DNA from: Fuerstiella sp.
Lineage (GTDB): Bacteria > Planctomycetota > Planctomycetia > Planctomycetales > Planctomycetaceae
Assembly (NCBI GenBank): GCA_022447225.1
Contig: JAKVAZ010000009.1
Span: 312,474-376,473, forward strand
Reading direction: 5' to 3'
Length of the DNA stretch: 64,000 bases
Position 1 is the stretch's first letter, and each line of letters opens with the position of its first letter. Positions 36,370-45,252 of the stretch are shown here, piece by piece. The notes under the pieces were generated by a model. The model was given only the letters and a program-made list of their open reading frames with translations. It was not told the origin of the DNA and made no database searches. A program made the translations under genes and the position numbers.

Positions 36370-38766
36370 TCACCGCGGGGAGCCCGGTTCCGGCTCGACG
36401 GTTAATTTTGTCTCGCACAGATCGCCAGTCGTGCCACGAATGAGCTGAATTTCGTGAGAGTCTCCCGAACGCCACGCCTCATACTGATCTCCATAGTGCA
36501 CACTGCCGGGATGACCGGACTGACTTTGAGCGTCAACAGCCCGCAACGTCGGAGGTTCCGCAGATAAATCGGAGACGACACGGTATCCGGCGCCTGTTGC
36601 AGCAGACCAGTCATCTCCGCTGCCGGTGTTACAAACCGTGACCATATCACCCTGCACACCCGCACCACCATGGTCCAGCAACTGGCTCAGCTCGCCGCGA
36701 CCGGACAGAACGTGTTTGAGCGGCATTCGATGCAACTGCTTCCACGTCCAGACCTGCTGATCGGGTCCGAATCGATCAATAAGCATTTTGACGGCGTCTT
36801 CGAACGATTCGACGATAGCCTGCTGTCGATCCTCCCGGTGGAACCAGCCGACGGGATCCGCCTTCAACAATCGTCCGGCACATCCTGAAACAGCTGTGGA
36901 CATGATGTCGATCAGGTTGGATTCGAAACGCTGCGATGCCACGCTGCGGCACCAGTGAGTAAAAAAGACGTTAAAAATTGTAGTGCCAACGGAATCCGAA
37001 TCGCAGTAACAGTCCCATTCAGCAAGAACACTGACAGCGTCATGAATATACCGATCCGGGTGTTTCTTCAGTATTGGAACGATCAATGGCACCAGCTCTG
37101 CTGCACGCAGTGACTTAGTATCCTGGTGCATGTTCCCCATGTCTTCCGGGGCATGACGCGGCCTGGCTTCAATCAGCTCACGAATACGTCTGGCTCTCCA
37201 GCCACTGCTCCAGCAACCGAAGAGTTTCCAGGGGAAATCGTTTGGTGCAACGCGATTATTAGCTGAGGCAATCCAGCCTCGCGAAGGATTGACCGTCGAC
37301 GGCATCGAATCAAAAGGAATCTGACCATTCCATTGGTGATTCGGATCCCAACCACGTCGATAACCGCGTTCCAGGTCACTACGAATCGGAATTCCTCCTG
37401 AAGTCTGGAACGCGATGGTTCCTTCCGTATCAGCAATCACGATTGAAAACGTAGGAACCTGCCACGGCCGCAGCGCCTGCCGAAACTCAGAAACACTGGC
37501 AGCTCGATCCATGTCCAGCAGCGCCGTCAGCCACTCACCTCCGTGTGCCCCCCGCCACTTAAGCGACACAGGTCCGGTACGCGCTGCCTCCGCCGGCAGA
37601 ATCTCATCCACAATCGGACCGTTACGTGAAAACCGAATCGTCTTATCGACAGCCGGCCTGTCCCGGACGTCTATGGTTTCTGTCAGACAACTTTCTTTTT
37701 CCCATTCACCGTCGTAAAGAAAACACCCGGCGTGTTGAGGGTCGGTTCGTTCCTGATACAGGTCTCGCTGAGAACAGATATTATTAGTTATTCCCCAGGC
37801 GACACTTTCGTTGCGGCCAAACATGACTGCGGGAATTCCGGTATATGCCATACCGGCCACATGGAACGAACCGCCACATAAATGGACCTCATACCAGCAG
37901 GAAACGGCTTCGAACGCGATATGCGGATCGCTGGCAACCAGCGGCTGTCCGGTCGTGGTGCGTTGTCCGGACAGCACCCAGTTATTGCTGCCGACCGTCG
38001 CTTCGGGATCATTCATTGAATGACCAATTGATGAACGTTCATTGACAGGCGTCACGGGATCATAGTCGCCGGAATGCAGGATCGATTCGTCGTCAGCCTC
38101 ACCGAAAATAAATTCGTTAAACAGCGGACCTTCCCCGAGGACGCGTTTGGCCAGTTCCGGGATGGCGATTACCGGCAGCCGTCCGGTTAGATACCACTGG
38201 AATTCGTTTTCAATCACCAGGCAGTCCACAGGCTGCCATGGTTCGGGTCGGTATCCCAGCAAATCAAATTCGATGGCAGGAGCTTGGACCGTGTCCGCAA
38301 TGACCCGGTTCACACCGGCCGTGAATGATTCGACAAGCACCTGAACACGCGGGGCAAATTGCTTCCATTGCGCTGCCGCAATCCGGTTTAAACCGACAGT
38401 TCGTGCAGTCGAATCCAGGGACAGGGTGTCTTCCCCAAACACTTCCGATAGTCGCCCCATCCCTTTCCGACGTAAATAGTCCAGTTGAAACAGACGGTCC
38501 TGAGCGACTGCGACACCGAAACCGAAGAACAGATCGTGGTCGTTGTCGGCAAAAACGTGAGGAATTCCCCGGCGATCTCGTTCAATCACAACCGAATTTT
38601 TTACCCTTGCCGATATCGAGCCCTCGGTTGTTGGCACACGTGACTGAATCTCCTGCTGCCACCAGGCATCAAATTCTTCGCGGCTGACAGCTGCGACACC
38701 GCAAACGTCATCTATCGACTGCCCGTCTCCAAGTCTCTTCAGGATTTCTTTTGATGAAAGTTGCAT
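36370..38766 (-). CDS. Penicillin-acylase family N-terminal-nucleophile hydrolase
   Basis: 798 residues from the ATG at 38766, preceded by GGAG at five bases; a GTG two codons upstream sits too close to that site. The family makes a heterodimer by self-cleavage, freeing a Ser nucleophile. That Ser is visible in VGSNNWVLSGQRTTTGQPLV (about residue 264), followed by the conserved ASDPH and AWGITNN. The A-chain region (NSVVIERDRRGIPHVFADND, FFGFGVAVAQDRLFQLDYLR) is standard. No signal peptide: instead about 45 residues (SSKEILKRLGDGQSIDDVCG to REEFDAWWQQEI) resemble a small helical, helix-turn-helix-like unit ahead of the catalytic part. The enzyme is probably cytoplasmic or exported without a standard signal, unlike classical penicillin G acylases. 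Natural substrate unknown, possibly an acyl-amide such as a homoserine lactone. Confidence 0.88.
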   Translation of the reverse strand: MQLSSKEILKRLGDGQSIDDVCGVAAVSREEFDAWWQQEIQSRVPTTEGSISARVKNSVVIERDRRGIPHVFADNDHDLFFGFGVAVAQDRLFQLDYLRRKGMGRLSEVFGEDTLSLDSTARTVGLNRIAAAQWKQFAPRVQVLVESFTAGVNRVIADTVQAPAIEFDLLGYRPEPWQPVDCLVIENEFQWYLTGRLPVIAIPELAKRVLGEGPLFNEFIFGEADDESILHSGDYDPVTPVNERSSIGHSMNDPEATVGSNNWVLSGQRTTTGQPLVASDPHIAFEAVSCWYEVHLCGGSFHVAGMAYTGIPAVMFGRNESVAWGITNNICSQRDLYQERTDPQHAGCFLYDGEWEKESCLTETIDVRDRPAVDKTIRFSRNGPIVDEILPAEAARTGPVSLKWRGAHGGEWLTALLDMDRAASVSEFRQALRPWQVPTFSIVIADTEGTIAFQTSGGIPIRSDLERGYRRGWDPNHQWNGQIPFDSMPSTVNPSRGWIASANNRVAPNDFPWKLFGCWSSGWRARRIRELIEARPRHAPEDMGNMHQDTKSLRAAELVPLIVPILKKHPDRYIHDAVSVLAEWDCYCDSDSVGTTIFNVFFTHWCRSVASQRFESNLIDIMSTAVSGCAGRLLKADPVGWFHREDRQQAIVESFEDAVKMLIDRFGPDQQVWTWKQLHRMPLKHVLSGRGELSQLLDHGGAGVQGDMVTVCNTGSGDDWSAATGAGYRVVSDLSAEPPTLRAVDAQSQSGHPGSVHYGDQYEAWRSGDSHEIQLIRGTTGDLCETKLTVEPEPGSPR

Positions 38767-38981
38767 GAACACTCCAATTCGGAACGGTTACTGATGCCAT
38801 TCGATCACCGTCCCGGAACTGTAGGGATTAGGCAACCAGAATTGCACTCGTCCGATCTCTGACCACAGCATCACGCTTCAAACCGCTCTGTATCTGCCAC
38901 ACCAGTCCGAAAGGTCACCGGACAGAAGGATCTCCAGGTCAGGACATCTCACAGCGATTGTCAGATTTCACAGCGACTTGC

Positions 38982-39788
38982 CTACGAGTTCGCCGCGGTA
39001 TCGATTCGCTGTATGAGTTTTTCGTAAAGCTGCAGACACTCTTCCGTCTGTCGGCGCAATTCCGAGATGTCGGCCTGTTGAGTCTGACTGGCGCGGTGCA
39101 TCGATTCCTGCCATGCGATTCATAAGACAAAACTGCTGCTTCAGCACAGCCACCACCGTCTTAGGAATTCTGTTGATGACTGTAATTTGACGCGAATCAC
39201 CGTCATCCGCTGTCTGCGTCACAGACGTCGCTCCCTCGTTGACCACGGATTCATTCGGTTCCGCTGGTCTCAGCAGAGTCGACAAAGTCGGGGATTCCAC
39301 CAACTGAGAAACACCGGCAGCAATCAACGGACCGATCGATTCCAGTCCCTCTCTTAGCCCCTGGAGATCCTCAAAAACGACATCGAAGACGGCTGGACGA
39401 TTCTTGAAGTTCAGAGACTTCTGCTGTTTGTCCATCTGCCTGCCGCTGGTTTGCTGCTGACAGACCCTCCATAAGCGTTTTCTGCATCTCAGAAAGTGCG
39501 TCACCAAGGTTGCCCAGTGGTCAATCACCTGACCGGTTTTGTCATCACTGCTAAGTCCTCTAAGTTCTCGCAGCTCCATGTTTTGACGGAACGTGCGTTT
39601 GATGTCATCCCGGCGTTCATTCTGCGTGTCCGTCGACAGGCCATTCAATTTACGGAATGTCAGAGATTTCCCTCGGTATCAGTCGTCAGCGTCTGTGCGT
39701 CGTTTTCATAACTGGTGACGATCAGCCTTGTGAGTTCCTCAAACACGGGGGGGACAGCGGTATCCAGCAAAAGAACACAAAACGACAT
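38982..39788 (-). pseudogene. Coiled-coil protein gene broken by several frameshifts
   Basis: One gene can be reassembled only by switching minus-strand frames. Segment 1 from an ATG at 39788 (LLLDTAVPPVFEELTRLIVT, ending at a TGA at 39,660); segment 2 about 39,655-39,515 (RKLNGLSTDTQNERRDDIKR, NMELRELRGLSSDDKTGQVI); segment 3 about 39,514-39,375 (GNLGDALSEMQKTLMEGLSA, then GQTAEVSELQESSSRLR, TGA at 39,371-39,373); segment 4 about 39,395-39,115 (VVFEDLQGLREGLESIGPLI, QITVINRIPKTVVAVLKQQF); segment 5 about 39,115-38,985 (AWQESMHRASQTQQADISEL, then CLQLYEKLIQRIDTAANS and stop). Each segment is Glu/Gln/Leu-rich and helical, and no single frame carries more than one. Four shifts in about 800 bases indicate a pseudogene; sequencing error is less likely. 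The family is not recognised. Confidence 0.68.
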
Positions 39789-39819
39789 CAGACGGGTTTA
39801 TATGAGGATTTGCGCAAAG

Positions 39820-40446
39820 TTAATCACTCTTGTTGGCTGCAAACAATTCGTTCTGCACAGGAATCACCGAGGCCAGGATCGAATAAACGACTTCCGCCGG
39901 AGAGCCGTTGGCGTCGACACGATGCACGATCGATGAATCAAACTTTTCCAGCACCGGAGCAGTGATGTCGTCATACACGCTGAATCGCCGGCGGATGACA
40001 TCTTCATTCGCATCGTCCGCCCGATTCTCTCGAATCGCTCGGCGACGGATGCGATGCACCATGTCTTCCTGATCACTGCACTCCAGATAGATGATGCCCT
40101 GGATATTCAGATATTCGCGAACAATTCCAACCTGCTCCACATTCCTTGGCATACCGTCCAGAACAAGCAGATCTTCCCGCGGCTTGTATCGTGACAGAGC
40201 AATGTAGGCGTCGACGGCGGTCTTCCAAATCCGAAAAGTGAGTTCATCGGGGACCAGTTCGCCGCGCGAAATATAGTCGTAGACTTCCTTGCCGTTGTCG
40301 GACCCGATATCGATCGCTCGAAACACGTCTCCGACCGACAAATGAAAGAAACCCGGGATATTGGCCAGAATTCCACCCTGAGTACCTTTGCCGACACCTG
40401 GAGGACCAAACAGAAGAATACTTCTGTACCGCTGTTTATGGACCAT
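39820..40446 (-). CDS. Adenylate kinase family nucleoside monophosphate kinase
   Basis: 208 residues, close to the short form of adenylate kinase (no zinc LID). The P-loop is LLFGPPGVGKGTQGG, with VGDVFRAIDIGSDNGKEVYDYISRGELVPDE for the NMP-binding region, LVLDGMPRNVEQV (the conserved Asp-Gly-x-Pro-Arg; usually DGFPR) and short LID RAIRENRADDANEDVIRRRF. It catalyses phosphate transfer between ATP and a nucleoside monophosphate, probably AMP. The Met for Phe in DGFPR and Val in GPPGVGKGT (normally GPPGAGKGT) suggest this is a divergent paralogue rather than the housekeeping adk. The ATG has AGGA about 12 bases upstream. Cytoplasmic. Confidence 0.88.
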   Translation of the reverse strand: MVHKQRYRSILLFGPPGVGKGTQGGILANIPGFFHLSVGDVFRAIDIGSDNGKEVYDYISRGELVPDELTFRIWKTAVDAYIALSRYKPREDLLVLDGMPRNVEQVGIVREYLNIQGIIYLECSDQEDMVHRIRRRAIRENRADDANEDVIRRRFSVYDDITAPVLEKFDSSIVHRVDANGSPAEVVYSILASVIPVQNELFAANKSD

Positions 40447-40782
40447 CGAACTGTTCCTGTCCTGATGTTTCGAAGACTATTTCGTGCGCGGGAGTATGAC
40501 GACTTCAAATCCAGGTCACCAGACTGAGAAGGCAGGAATATCACAGGACTTCAGTTCAATCTCCAGGGCCCACCAACATAACGTGACCTTGATCGTTTGC
40601 TGCAACTCACAAAACCCGCCAGCTCAGCCCCGGCTGAGCCCATAGACCAACAGCTGAATTACCCTACAATTTTGTGTTTCCCTGTTAACAGAGTCCTGAT
40701 CAGCACCACTTCACGCCGGTCCAGTGGTCCTGTGTGAACATATTTTGCTGCCGTCACCGCCCGCCACCTGAATTGTGTCCCG
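40447..40782. other. Divergent promoter region
   Basis: About 335 bases between two divergent genes (minus-strand kinase, plus-strand unknown). It must hold two promoters; I see no distinctive operator, hairpin or small RNA. Confidence 0.5.
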
Positions 40783-41526
40783 ATGAATCATTACAGCAAT
40801 CTGGCTCATGACTTTTACGTGAACATGAATCTCAATACCGAGTTACCGCTTCCCAACTCCCGAGAGACGGTACTTGACTTTTTTGGACGCGTCCAAAAAT
40901 CCTTTCCCGTCATGCGAAACTTCTACACCCGTGAAAACGGGGACTTCGTCCTTGAAGAGGACAAAGATCAGCCGAGATACCGCTGGATTTCCATGGAAGC
41001 CCGACGGATCTGCAGCGGGTTTGTGAATCCTCCTGATTCAGACACCGCTGAAGAACAACACAAACTGATCCTGGATCTGGTGCCGTACATGCTGACGGTG
41101 AGCCCGCTGGACTGCGAGGCTCTGGACTATATGCTGGGATTCGATTTCGCGTACCGAGGTAATCATGACGCACTCGTCGCCAGGGCCCTCGGAACATGTT
41201 CGGCGTTTGACAGGCTTCTCGATGTTGAAGGAGCCACGGTCCTCAACTGCGAACCCTCACTCACCATCAGTATCGATGAATCCTGCCGGCTGCAGGCGCG
41301 TTTGTTCATCGAAACACGTACCAATGCATACCATGTCCGCCGGAATGATTTCCCGGAAGAACACATCAGCGTGTATTTCACCGTTCGACAGTACGGAAGC
41401 ATGGAACACGATGCCTCTTTTGTGGACCGATTCAGTCAGTTAAGAGATCACTCTGAGGAGCTGATGGAGAAATTCGTCATTCAGCAGGTTTTGCAGCCAC
41501 TGGGCCAGGCAATCGCAGCATCCTAA
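40783..41526 (+). CDS. Conserved protein of unknown function
   Basis: 247 residues, soluble, acidic, no signal peptide. It begins NHYSNLAHDFYVNMNLNTEL, continues with a helical region MRNFYTRENGDFVLEEDKDQ, and has recurrent features: ALDYMLGFDFAYRGNHDALV (about residues 105-125) and TVRQYGSMEHDASFVDRFSQ near the C-terminus. I do not recognise it, though a protein of this length and opening is seen in planctomycetes. No catalytic motif is evident. It stands apart from its neighbours with no obvious operon partner. Confidence 0.78.
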   Translation: MNHYSNLAHDFYVNMNLNTELPLPNSRETVLDFFGRVQKSFPVMRNFYTRENGDFVLEEDKDQPRYRWISMEARRICSGFVNPPDSDTAEEQHKLILDLVPYMLTVSPLDCEALDYMLGFDFAYRGNHDALVARALGTCSAFDRLLDVEGATVLNCEPSLTISIDESCRLQARLFIETRTNAYHVRRNDFPEEHISVYFTVRQYGSMEHDASFVDRFSQLRDHSEELMEKFVIQQVLQPLGQAIAAS

Positions 41527-41717
41527 ATTCCCTGTCCGTTACGGTGATCCTTGGCCATCAGTAAAAACACAAACAACCGCGGTTGAGAACAGCGTCTAAT
41601 AGCGGTAACATTTTGCCCCCGGGTGCGTTCAGTTATGTTATTGTGGTACTGGACATCCCGACTGTTATGAACGTGACGACCTTCGAAACCACTGTCTGTC
41701 CCGAACTCCGGCTGATG

Positions 41718-41755
41718 AATTTCGTAGCCGGGTGACAATTTCGTAGCCGGGTGAC
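41718..41755. repeat. Perfect 19-bp tandem direct repeat
   Basis: AATTTCGTAGCCGGGTGAC occurs twice back to back in the gap before the small basic protein gene, about 50 bases upstream of its start. It could be a regulatory double site or a recent slippage. Confidence 0.9.
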
Positions 41756-41802
41756 AGAGACAACGTGGGTATTTTCAACTGAGTTAATCGGAGTTTTCAG
41801 CG

Positions 41803-42027
41803 GTGTCGATCGATAAATCACTGAAGAGCCCTGGCGGAATACAGCGGTCTCGCAACGTTCTGAAACGTGGTGAGCGAATCGACCAGCTCATTGAAGAAGG
41901 TCGCTGGCAGGAAGGACAGTCTGCTCTGGGTTTGCCCAAGGTTCTGGTACAACGAGCTGTTGCCGGCAAGAAGAAGAAGAAGAAACAGGAAGAAGACGAA
42001 GAGGAACAGGAAACAACAGAGACCTGA
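41803..42027 (+). CDS. Small basic protein of PVC type (TIGR04137-like)
   Basis: 74 residues with a GTG start; a GGAG lies about 12 bases before it. The body (MSIDKSLKSPGGIQRSRNVL, KRGERIDQLIEEGRW, SALGLPKVLVQRAVAGKKKK) matches a tiny basic protein conserved across planctomycetes, verrucomicrobia and chlamydiae. The rest is a lysine run followed by an acidic tail (KKKKKKQEEDEEEQETTET). No function is established; the universal presence in the superphylum and basic core suggest RNA or ribosome association. A strong terminator follows about 115 bases downstream. Confidence 0.9.
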   Translation: MSIDKSLKSPGGIQRSRNVLKRGERIDQLIEEGRWQEGQSALGLPKVLVQRAVAGKKKKKKQEEDEEEQETTET

Positions 42028-42141
42028 CACAGCAGAACAGTGCCCAGGGAATTCGCCAACTGACTTTTCCATCGTTGGCTGGAACAAACCCGGAAGCATC
42101 GGCTTTATCGCCGAGTCGACTCAGCATTTGACTCCACACAC

Positions 42142-42173
42142 AAACACCGTGAACTTCAGGCACGGTGTTTTTT
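42142..42173 (+). terminator. Rho-independent terminator of the small basic protein gene
   Basis: A perfect 10-bp inverted repeat, AAACACCGTG and CACGGTGTTT, with a 9-base loop, followed directly by TTT making a run of six T. It faces the plus direction. The remaining bases up to 42,424 (about 250) hold no recognisable gene. Confidence 0.93.
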
Positions 42174-42424
42174 ACTTTGCTCAGACTCAACCGGTGTCCA
42201 CTCGTCTGCCGCAGTGCGGTGATTCATTTCCGGCAATCGCAGTGTTCGGTAGCCGTTGATCCTTGAGTGTCAGTGATGCGTCCCTCTATCGTATTGCACA
42301 CAGCGATTCCCTGCCGCGGTCAGGACCGAAAGCCGCCGTCTGGTGCTGAGGGCTCGCTCGGGGCCAGGTAGTACCAATTCTGCCTGATGCGAACACCTCC
42401 GCCAGCAATCCCTGACATTCCCGC

Positions 42425-44122
42425 ATGCCTTCAATCCCACTGCGATATAAACTGCGAAGCAAAGTGGGAGCCCTCTTCCGCCGGAAACTAATGAGGGCCA
42501 GAGCACAGTTTTTGGAAACAGCCCGATATTCGTGTCGTGAATCACAGCAGCAGACGCTGCAGCGTCTGCTGAAATTAAATGCCGACAGTCAATTCTCCAA
42601 AGACTACCACCTTGACCCAGGCCTGACTGTTGAAGAATTCCGAACCAGAATACCGGTTTCGGACTACTCACTGGTTAAACCCTACATCGAACGCATGAAG
42701 ACCGGGGAACACAGCGCTCTGCTTGGGGCAGATAACCGACTGCTGATGTACGCAGTCACCAGTGGCACAACAGCGCAATCAAAACTGATCCCTGTCACCA
42801 GTCATTTCGTTGACGATTATCGTCGCAGCTGGCAAACCTGGGGAGCCGGTTGCCATCTGGATCACACGACTCTGCAGATGCTGTTCATGGTTCAGGTGGC
42901 CAGCAGTCATCAACGCTACACAACTCAGGACGGCACACCTTGCGGAAATATCAGCGGACTGGTCGCCGCAATGCAGAATTTCATGGTTCGTGCGTTGTAC
43001 ACGGTGCCACTTGCCGTCGCTCATCTGGAAGATCCTCTGGCCAAACGCCATGCCGTCGTGCGGTTTGCGATTGAAGATCCATGGGTCGGAATGCTGGTCA
43101 CTGCAAATCCAAGTACGCTGTTGCAGATGGTCGAGTACGCTGAAGACAACGCGGAGTCATTAATTCGAGACATTTATGACGGAACGGCAAGCCGGGTGAC
43201 GCAACCCGGCGACCACAGTTTGCTGAAAACTTATCTGAAACCAAACCGCCGTCGTGCCCAGGCTCTGGAAGATATCGTAGAAGAACACGGCACACTCAAA
43301 CTGTCAGCGTGCTGGCCCCATCTCGCCTGTCTGGGGGTCTGGTCAGGGGGAAGCGCAGCCTCCTACATCCCCCAGTTGCGACAAACCTTCGGCAACATCG
43401 CGATTCGTGATCACGGACTGCATGCCAGCGAAGGACGTATGACCCTGCCGATCGCCGACAATACCTCATCCGGACTGCTGGAAATAGCCACGCATTTCTT
43501 TGAGTTTATCCCTGTTGAAGAATCTGATTCGACTGATCCTGTAATCATGGAAGCACATGAACTTCAGGAAGGCCAAGAGTATCTGATACTGCTGACGACA
43601 TCCTCCGGACTCTATCGGTACAATATTCGTGACGTAGTTCGCTGCACAGGTTTCTACGGGTCGACACCTTTGCTGGAATTTCGACATAAGGGAGCCCACA
43701 TCAGCAGCATCACCGGTGAGAAACTGGCCGAATCACAGGTCGTCGAGGCCGTTGGCCGAACCTGTGAACAACATGAGCTTGATCTGCATCACTTCACCCT
43801 GACGCCACGCTGGGGGACCCCTCCCGGTTACACCCTGTTCATTTGTCCTGTGAAGAAACTCCACGAGGATGCCGTCAGGAGTCTGGCCAAAACAACAGAA
43901 ACACTGCTGACTGAATCCAACTGCGAATACCAGGAGAAACGGGAAACCGGACGGCTGGATCCGATTGAAGTTCGGGTACTTCCCCTGGAATCGTGGAATC
44001 GCTTTACCGAATATCGTCTGGCAGTAGCCGGCGGCAGCCCGGAACAGTACAAGCATCCCTGCCTGATGCCCGACCCTCAGTTCCAACAAACATTCCTGCG
44101 GCAGTGTGGAATTCACAGCTGA
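42425..44122 (+). CDS. GH3 family acyl-adenylating/acyl amido synthetase-like protein
   Basis: 565 residues, the length of the GH3 auxin-responsive family, which joins carboxylic acids to amino acids via an acyl-adenylate in plants; bacterial members have no proven substrate. The phosphate-binding loop is MYAVTSGTTAQSKLIPVT (about residues 108-125), followed by the family pattern LSACWPHLACLGVWSGGSAA, DHGLHASEGRMTLPI and YRYNIRDVVRCTGFYGSTPL with FRHKGAHISSITGEKL, the conserved Tyr-Arg-Tyr and Arg-Asp residues of the adenylating core. The C-terminal region is present, so the protein is full length. The stop TGA overlaps the ATG of the downstream membrane protein, so both are probably translated together. 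Confidence 0.9.
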   Translation: MPSIPLRYKLRSKVGALFRRKLMRARAQFLETARYSCRESQQQTLQRLLKLNADSQFSKDYHLDPGLTVEEFRTRIPVSDYSLVKPYIERMKTGEHSALLGADNRLLMYAVTSGTTAQSKLIPVTSHFVDDYRRSWQTWGAGCHLDHTTLQMLFMVQVASSHQRYTTQDGTPCGNISGLVAAMQNFMVRALYTVPLAVAHLEDPLAKRHAVVRFAIEDPWVGMLVTANPSTLLQMVEYAEDNAESLIRDIYDGTASRVTQPGDHSLLKTYLKPNRRRAQALEDIVEEHGTLKLSACWPHLACLGVWSGGSAASYIPQLRQTFGNIAIRDHGLHASEGRMTLPIADNTSSGLLEIATHFFEFIPVEESDSTDPVIMEAHELQEGQEYLILLTTSSGLYRYNIRDVVRCTGFYGSTPLLEFRHKGAHISSITGEKLAESQVVEAVGRTCEQHELDLHHFTLTPRWGTPPGYTLFICPVKKLHEDAVRSLAKTTETLLTESNCEYQEKRETGRLDPIEVRVLPLESWNRFTEYRLAVAGGSPEQYKHPCLMPDPQFQQTFLRQCGIHS

Positions 44123-44622
44123 TGTTCAAAGACGGATTTCTTGGCTACGGCACCTCGTTCATGCTGGACTTCGTTGTCTGCGCGCTGGTCGTGATCGTAC
44201 CGATTCTGATAACCAGCATCTGCCTGGTAAAGTTTGGACAGCGTTATAATCAACATCGTCGGCTGCAGACTCTGCTGTGCGTCGTGCTGTTTCTGGCGGT
44301 CGGAGCATTCGAAATCGATCTCCAGATCGTTCATGGCGGCTGGGAAAACGTGGTGAAGAAGTCATACAGCGATGATGCCGTCTTTGCACAGCGGGTCAGC
44401 AACGCACAGCCGTGGCTGTGGCTGCACCTGGTATTTGCGGTAACCACTCCGCTACTCTGGCTCATTACAATATGCATGGCCTCCCGACAATTCTCAAAAC
44501 CGCCCCGGCCTGGAACTCACAGCAGAACACATCGGCGTCTCGGCTGGCTTTCCACTATCGATGTAACCCTTACCGCGGTCACGGGGCTGATCTTCTATTA
44601 CGTAGCTTTCATTGCCGTTTAG
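44122..44622 (+). CDS. DUF420 (YozB/CtaM-like) membrane protein
   Basis: 166 residues from the ATG that overlaps the GH3 stop (TGATG). Five membrane helices: MLDFVVCALVVIVPILITSI, LLCVVLFLAVGAFEIDL, LWLHLVFAVTTPLLWLITI, and one close to the C-terminus (TVTGLIFYYVAFIA). DUF420 proteins carry conserved membrane His residues, here IVHGG (about 73), LWLHL (about 105) and THRRLGW (about 143), and members are implicated in heme or copper handling for cytochrome oxidase assembly. Its place shortly before a complete respiratory cluster supports such a role, although the GH3 coupling is unexplained. Confidence 0.8.
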   Translation: MFKDGFLGYGTSFMLDFVVCALVVIVPILITSICLVKFGQRYNQHRRLQTLLCVVLFLAVGAFEIDLQIVHGGWENVVKKSYSDDAVFAQRVSNAQPWLWLHLVFAVTTPLLWLITICMASRQFSKPPRPGTHSRTHRRLGWLSTIDVTLTAVTGLIFYYVAFIAV

Positions 44623-45252
44623 CACCTGCCAGGTGAGCCGGTCAAAACCACCCCTGACCACCGTCCAGGGAAACCACACAGTCATGTCCGGACGGTGTGT
44701 GTCATCCGCCAGCGGTTCTGCCCCAACGGCAACGATGTTTGAATCCAGGCTCTGTTTCACAAAACTCACGCCGAGTCTTGCTGGAATCCAAGCGGCAGCC
44801 GCCGATCGTCGCTCTTCAGTCACATGAGCTGAAAGTGAACCGAACTTGAACTGAAAGTACGGCACCGTCCTCAAGTTTTATCCAACTGACAAATCCCTGC
44901 TCCCCAGATACCAGTGATGACACAGTTGCAGCCAAAACTCGCAACAATGACCTTCCCGGGGGTGGGAAGTCGTTTTTTTGCTGCTTCCTGCCTCTGAGAA
45001 AAGAAATGGCCATTTTTCTTCGGAGCTTGTCAGTCTCACAGGTGGCATGCAGAATTCCTGACGGCTCTTGTACTGAGTGATTTCGGTAAAGTGTCAACGT
45101 TCAGTGGAACGATTACACCGTTGGCTGTCCGTCGATGAAAATTCGCGGCGCAGGGTGCGTGTGTTGCTAAACAATATTCGCACTCCACCAATTCGTCGGG
45201 TCGGCACTGCTCAACTGTTCAGGTACTACTTCACGACCATGTGGCAGCTCAG
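44623..45252. other. Intergenic region ahead of the respiratory cluster
   Basis: About 630 bases without a convincing gene. On the minus strand a frame around 44,640-44,875 (VPYFQFKFGSLSAHVTEERR, SAAAAWIPARLGVSFVKQSL) has some protein-like character, but it runs on as antisense to the DUF420 gene. A region near 44,950-45,000 is rich in C/G and T. The promoter for the long plus-strand respiratory cluster should lie here. Confidence 0.45.

Noticed and set aside
38968..39648. Open reading frame of 226 residues on the minus strand read as one gene
   Set aside because: Its middle and end are out of phase with more protein-like neighbouring frames (for example GNLGDALSEMQKTLMEGLSA and CLQLYEKLIQRIDTAANS), so it is a patchwork crossing a broken gene rather than an intact protein.
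44494..44874. Minus-strand open frame of 126 residues next to the DUF420 gene
   Set aside because: It overlaps the DUF420 coding region in antisense for about 130 bases, has no family signature, and its start codon is unsupported. A decayed fragment cannot be excluded.
45241..45252. GTG start four codons before the chosen Rieske start
   Set aside because: No ribosome-binding site distinguishes it; the ATG is preferred and the difference does not affect function.
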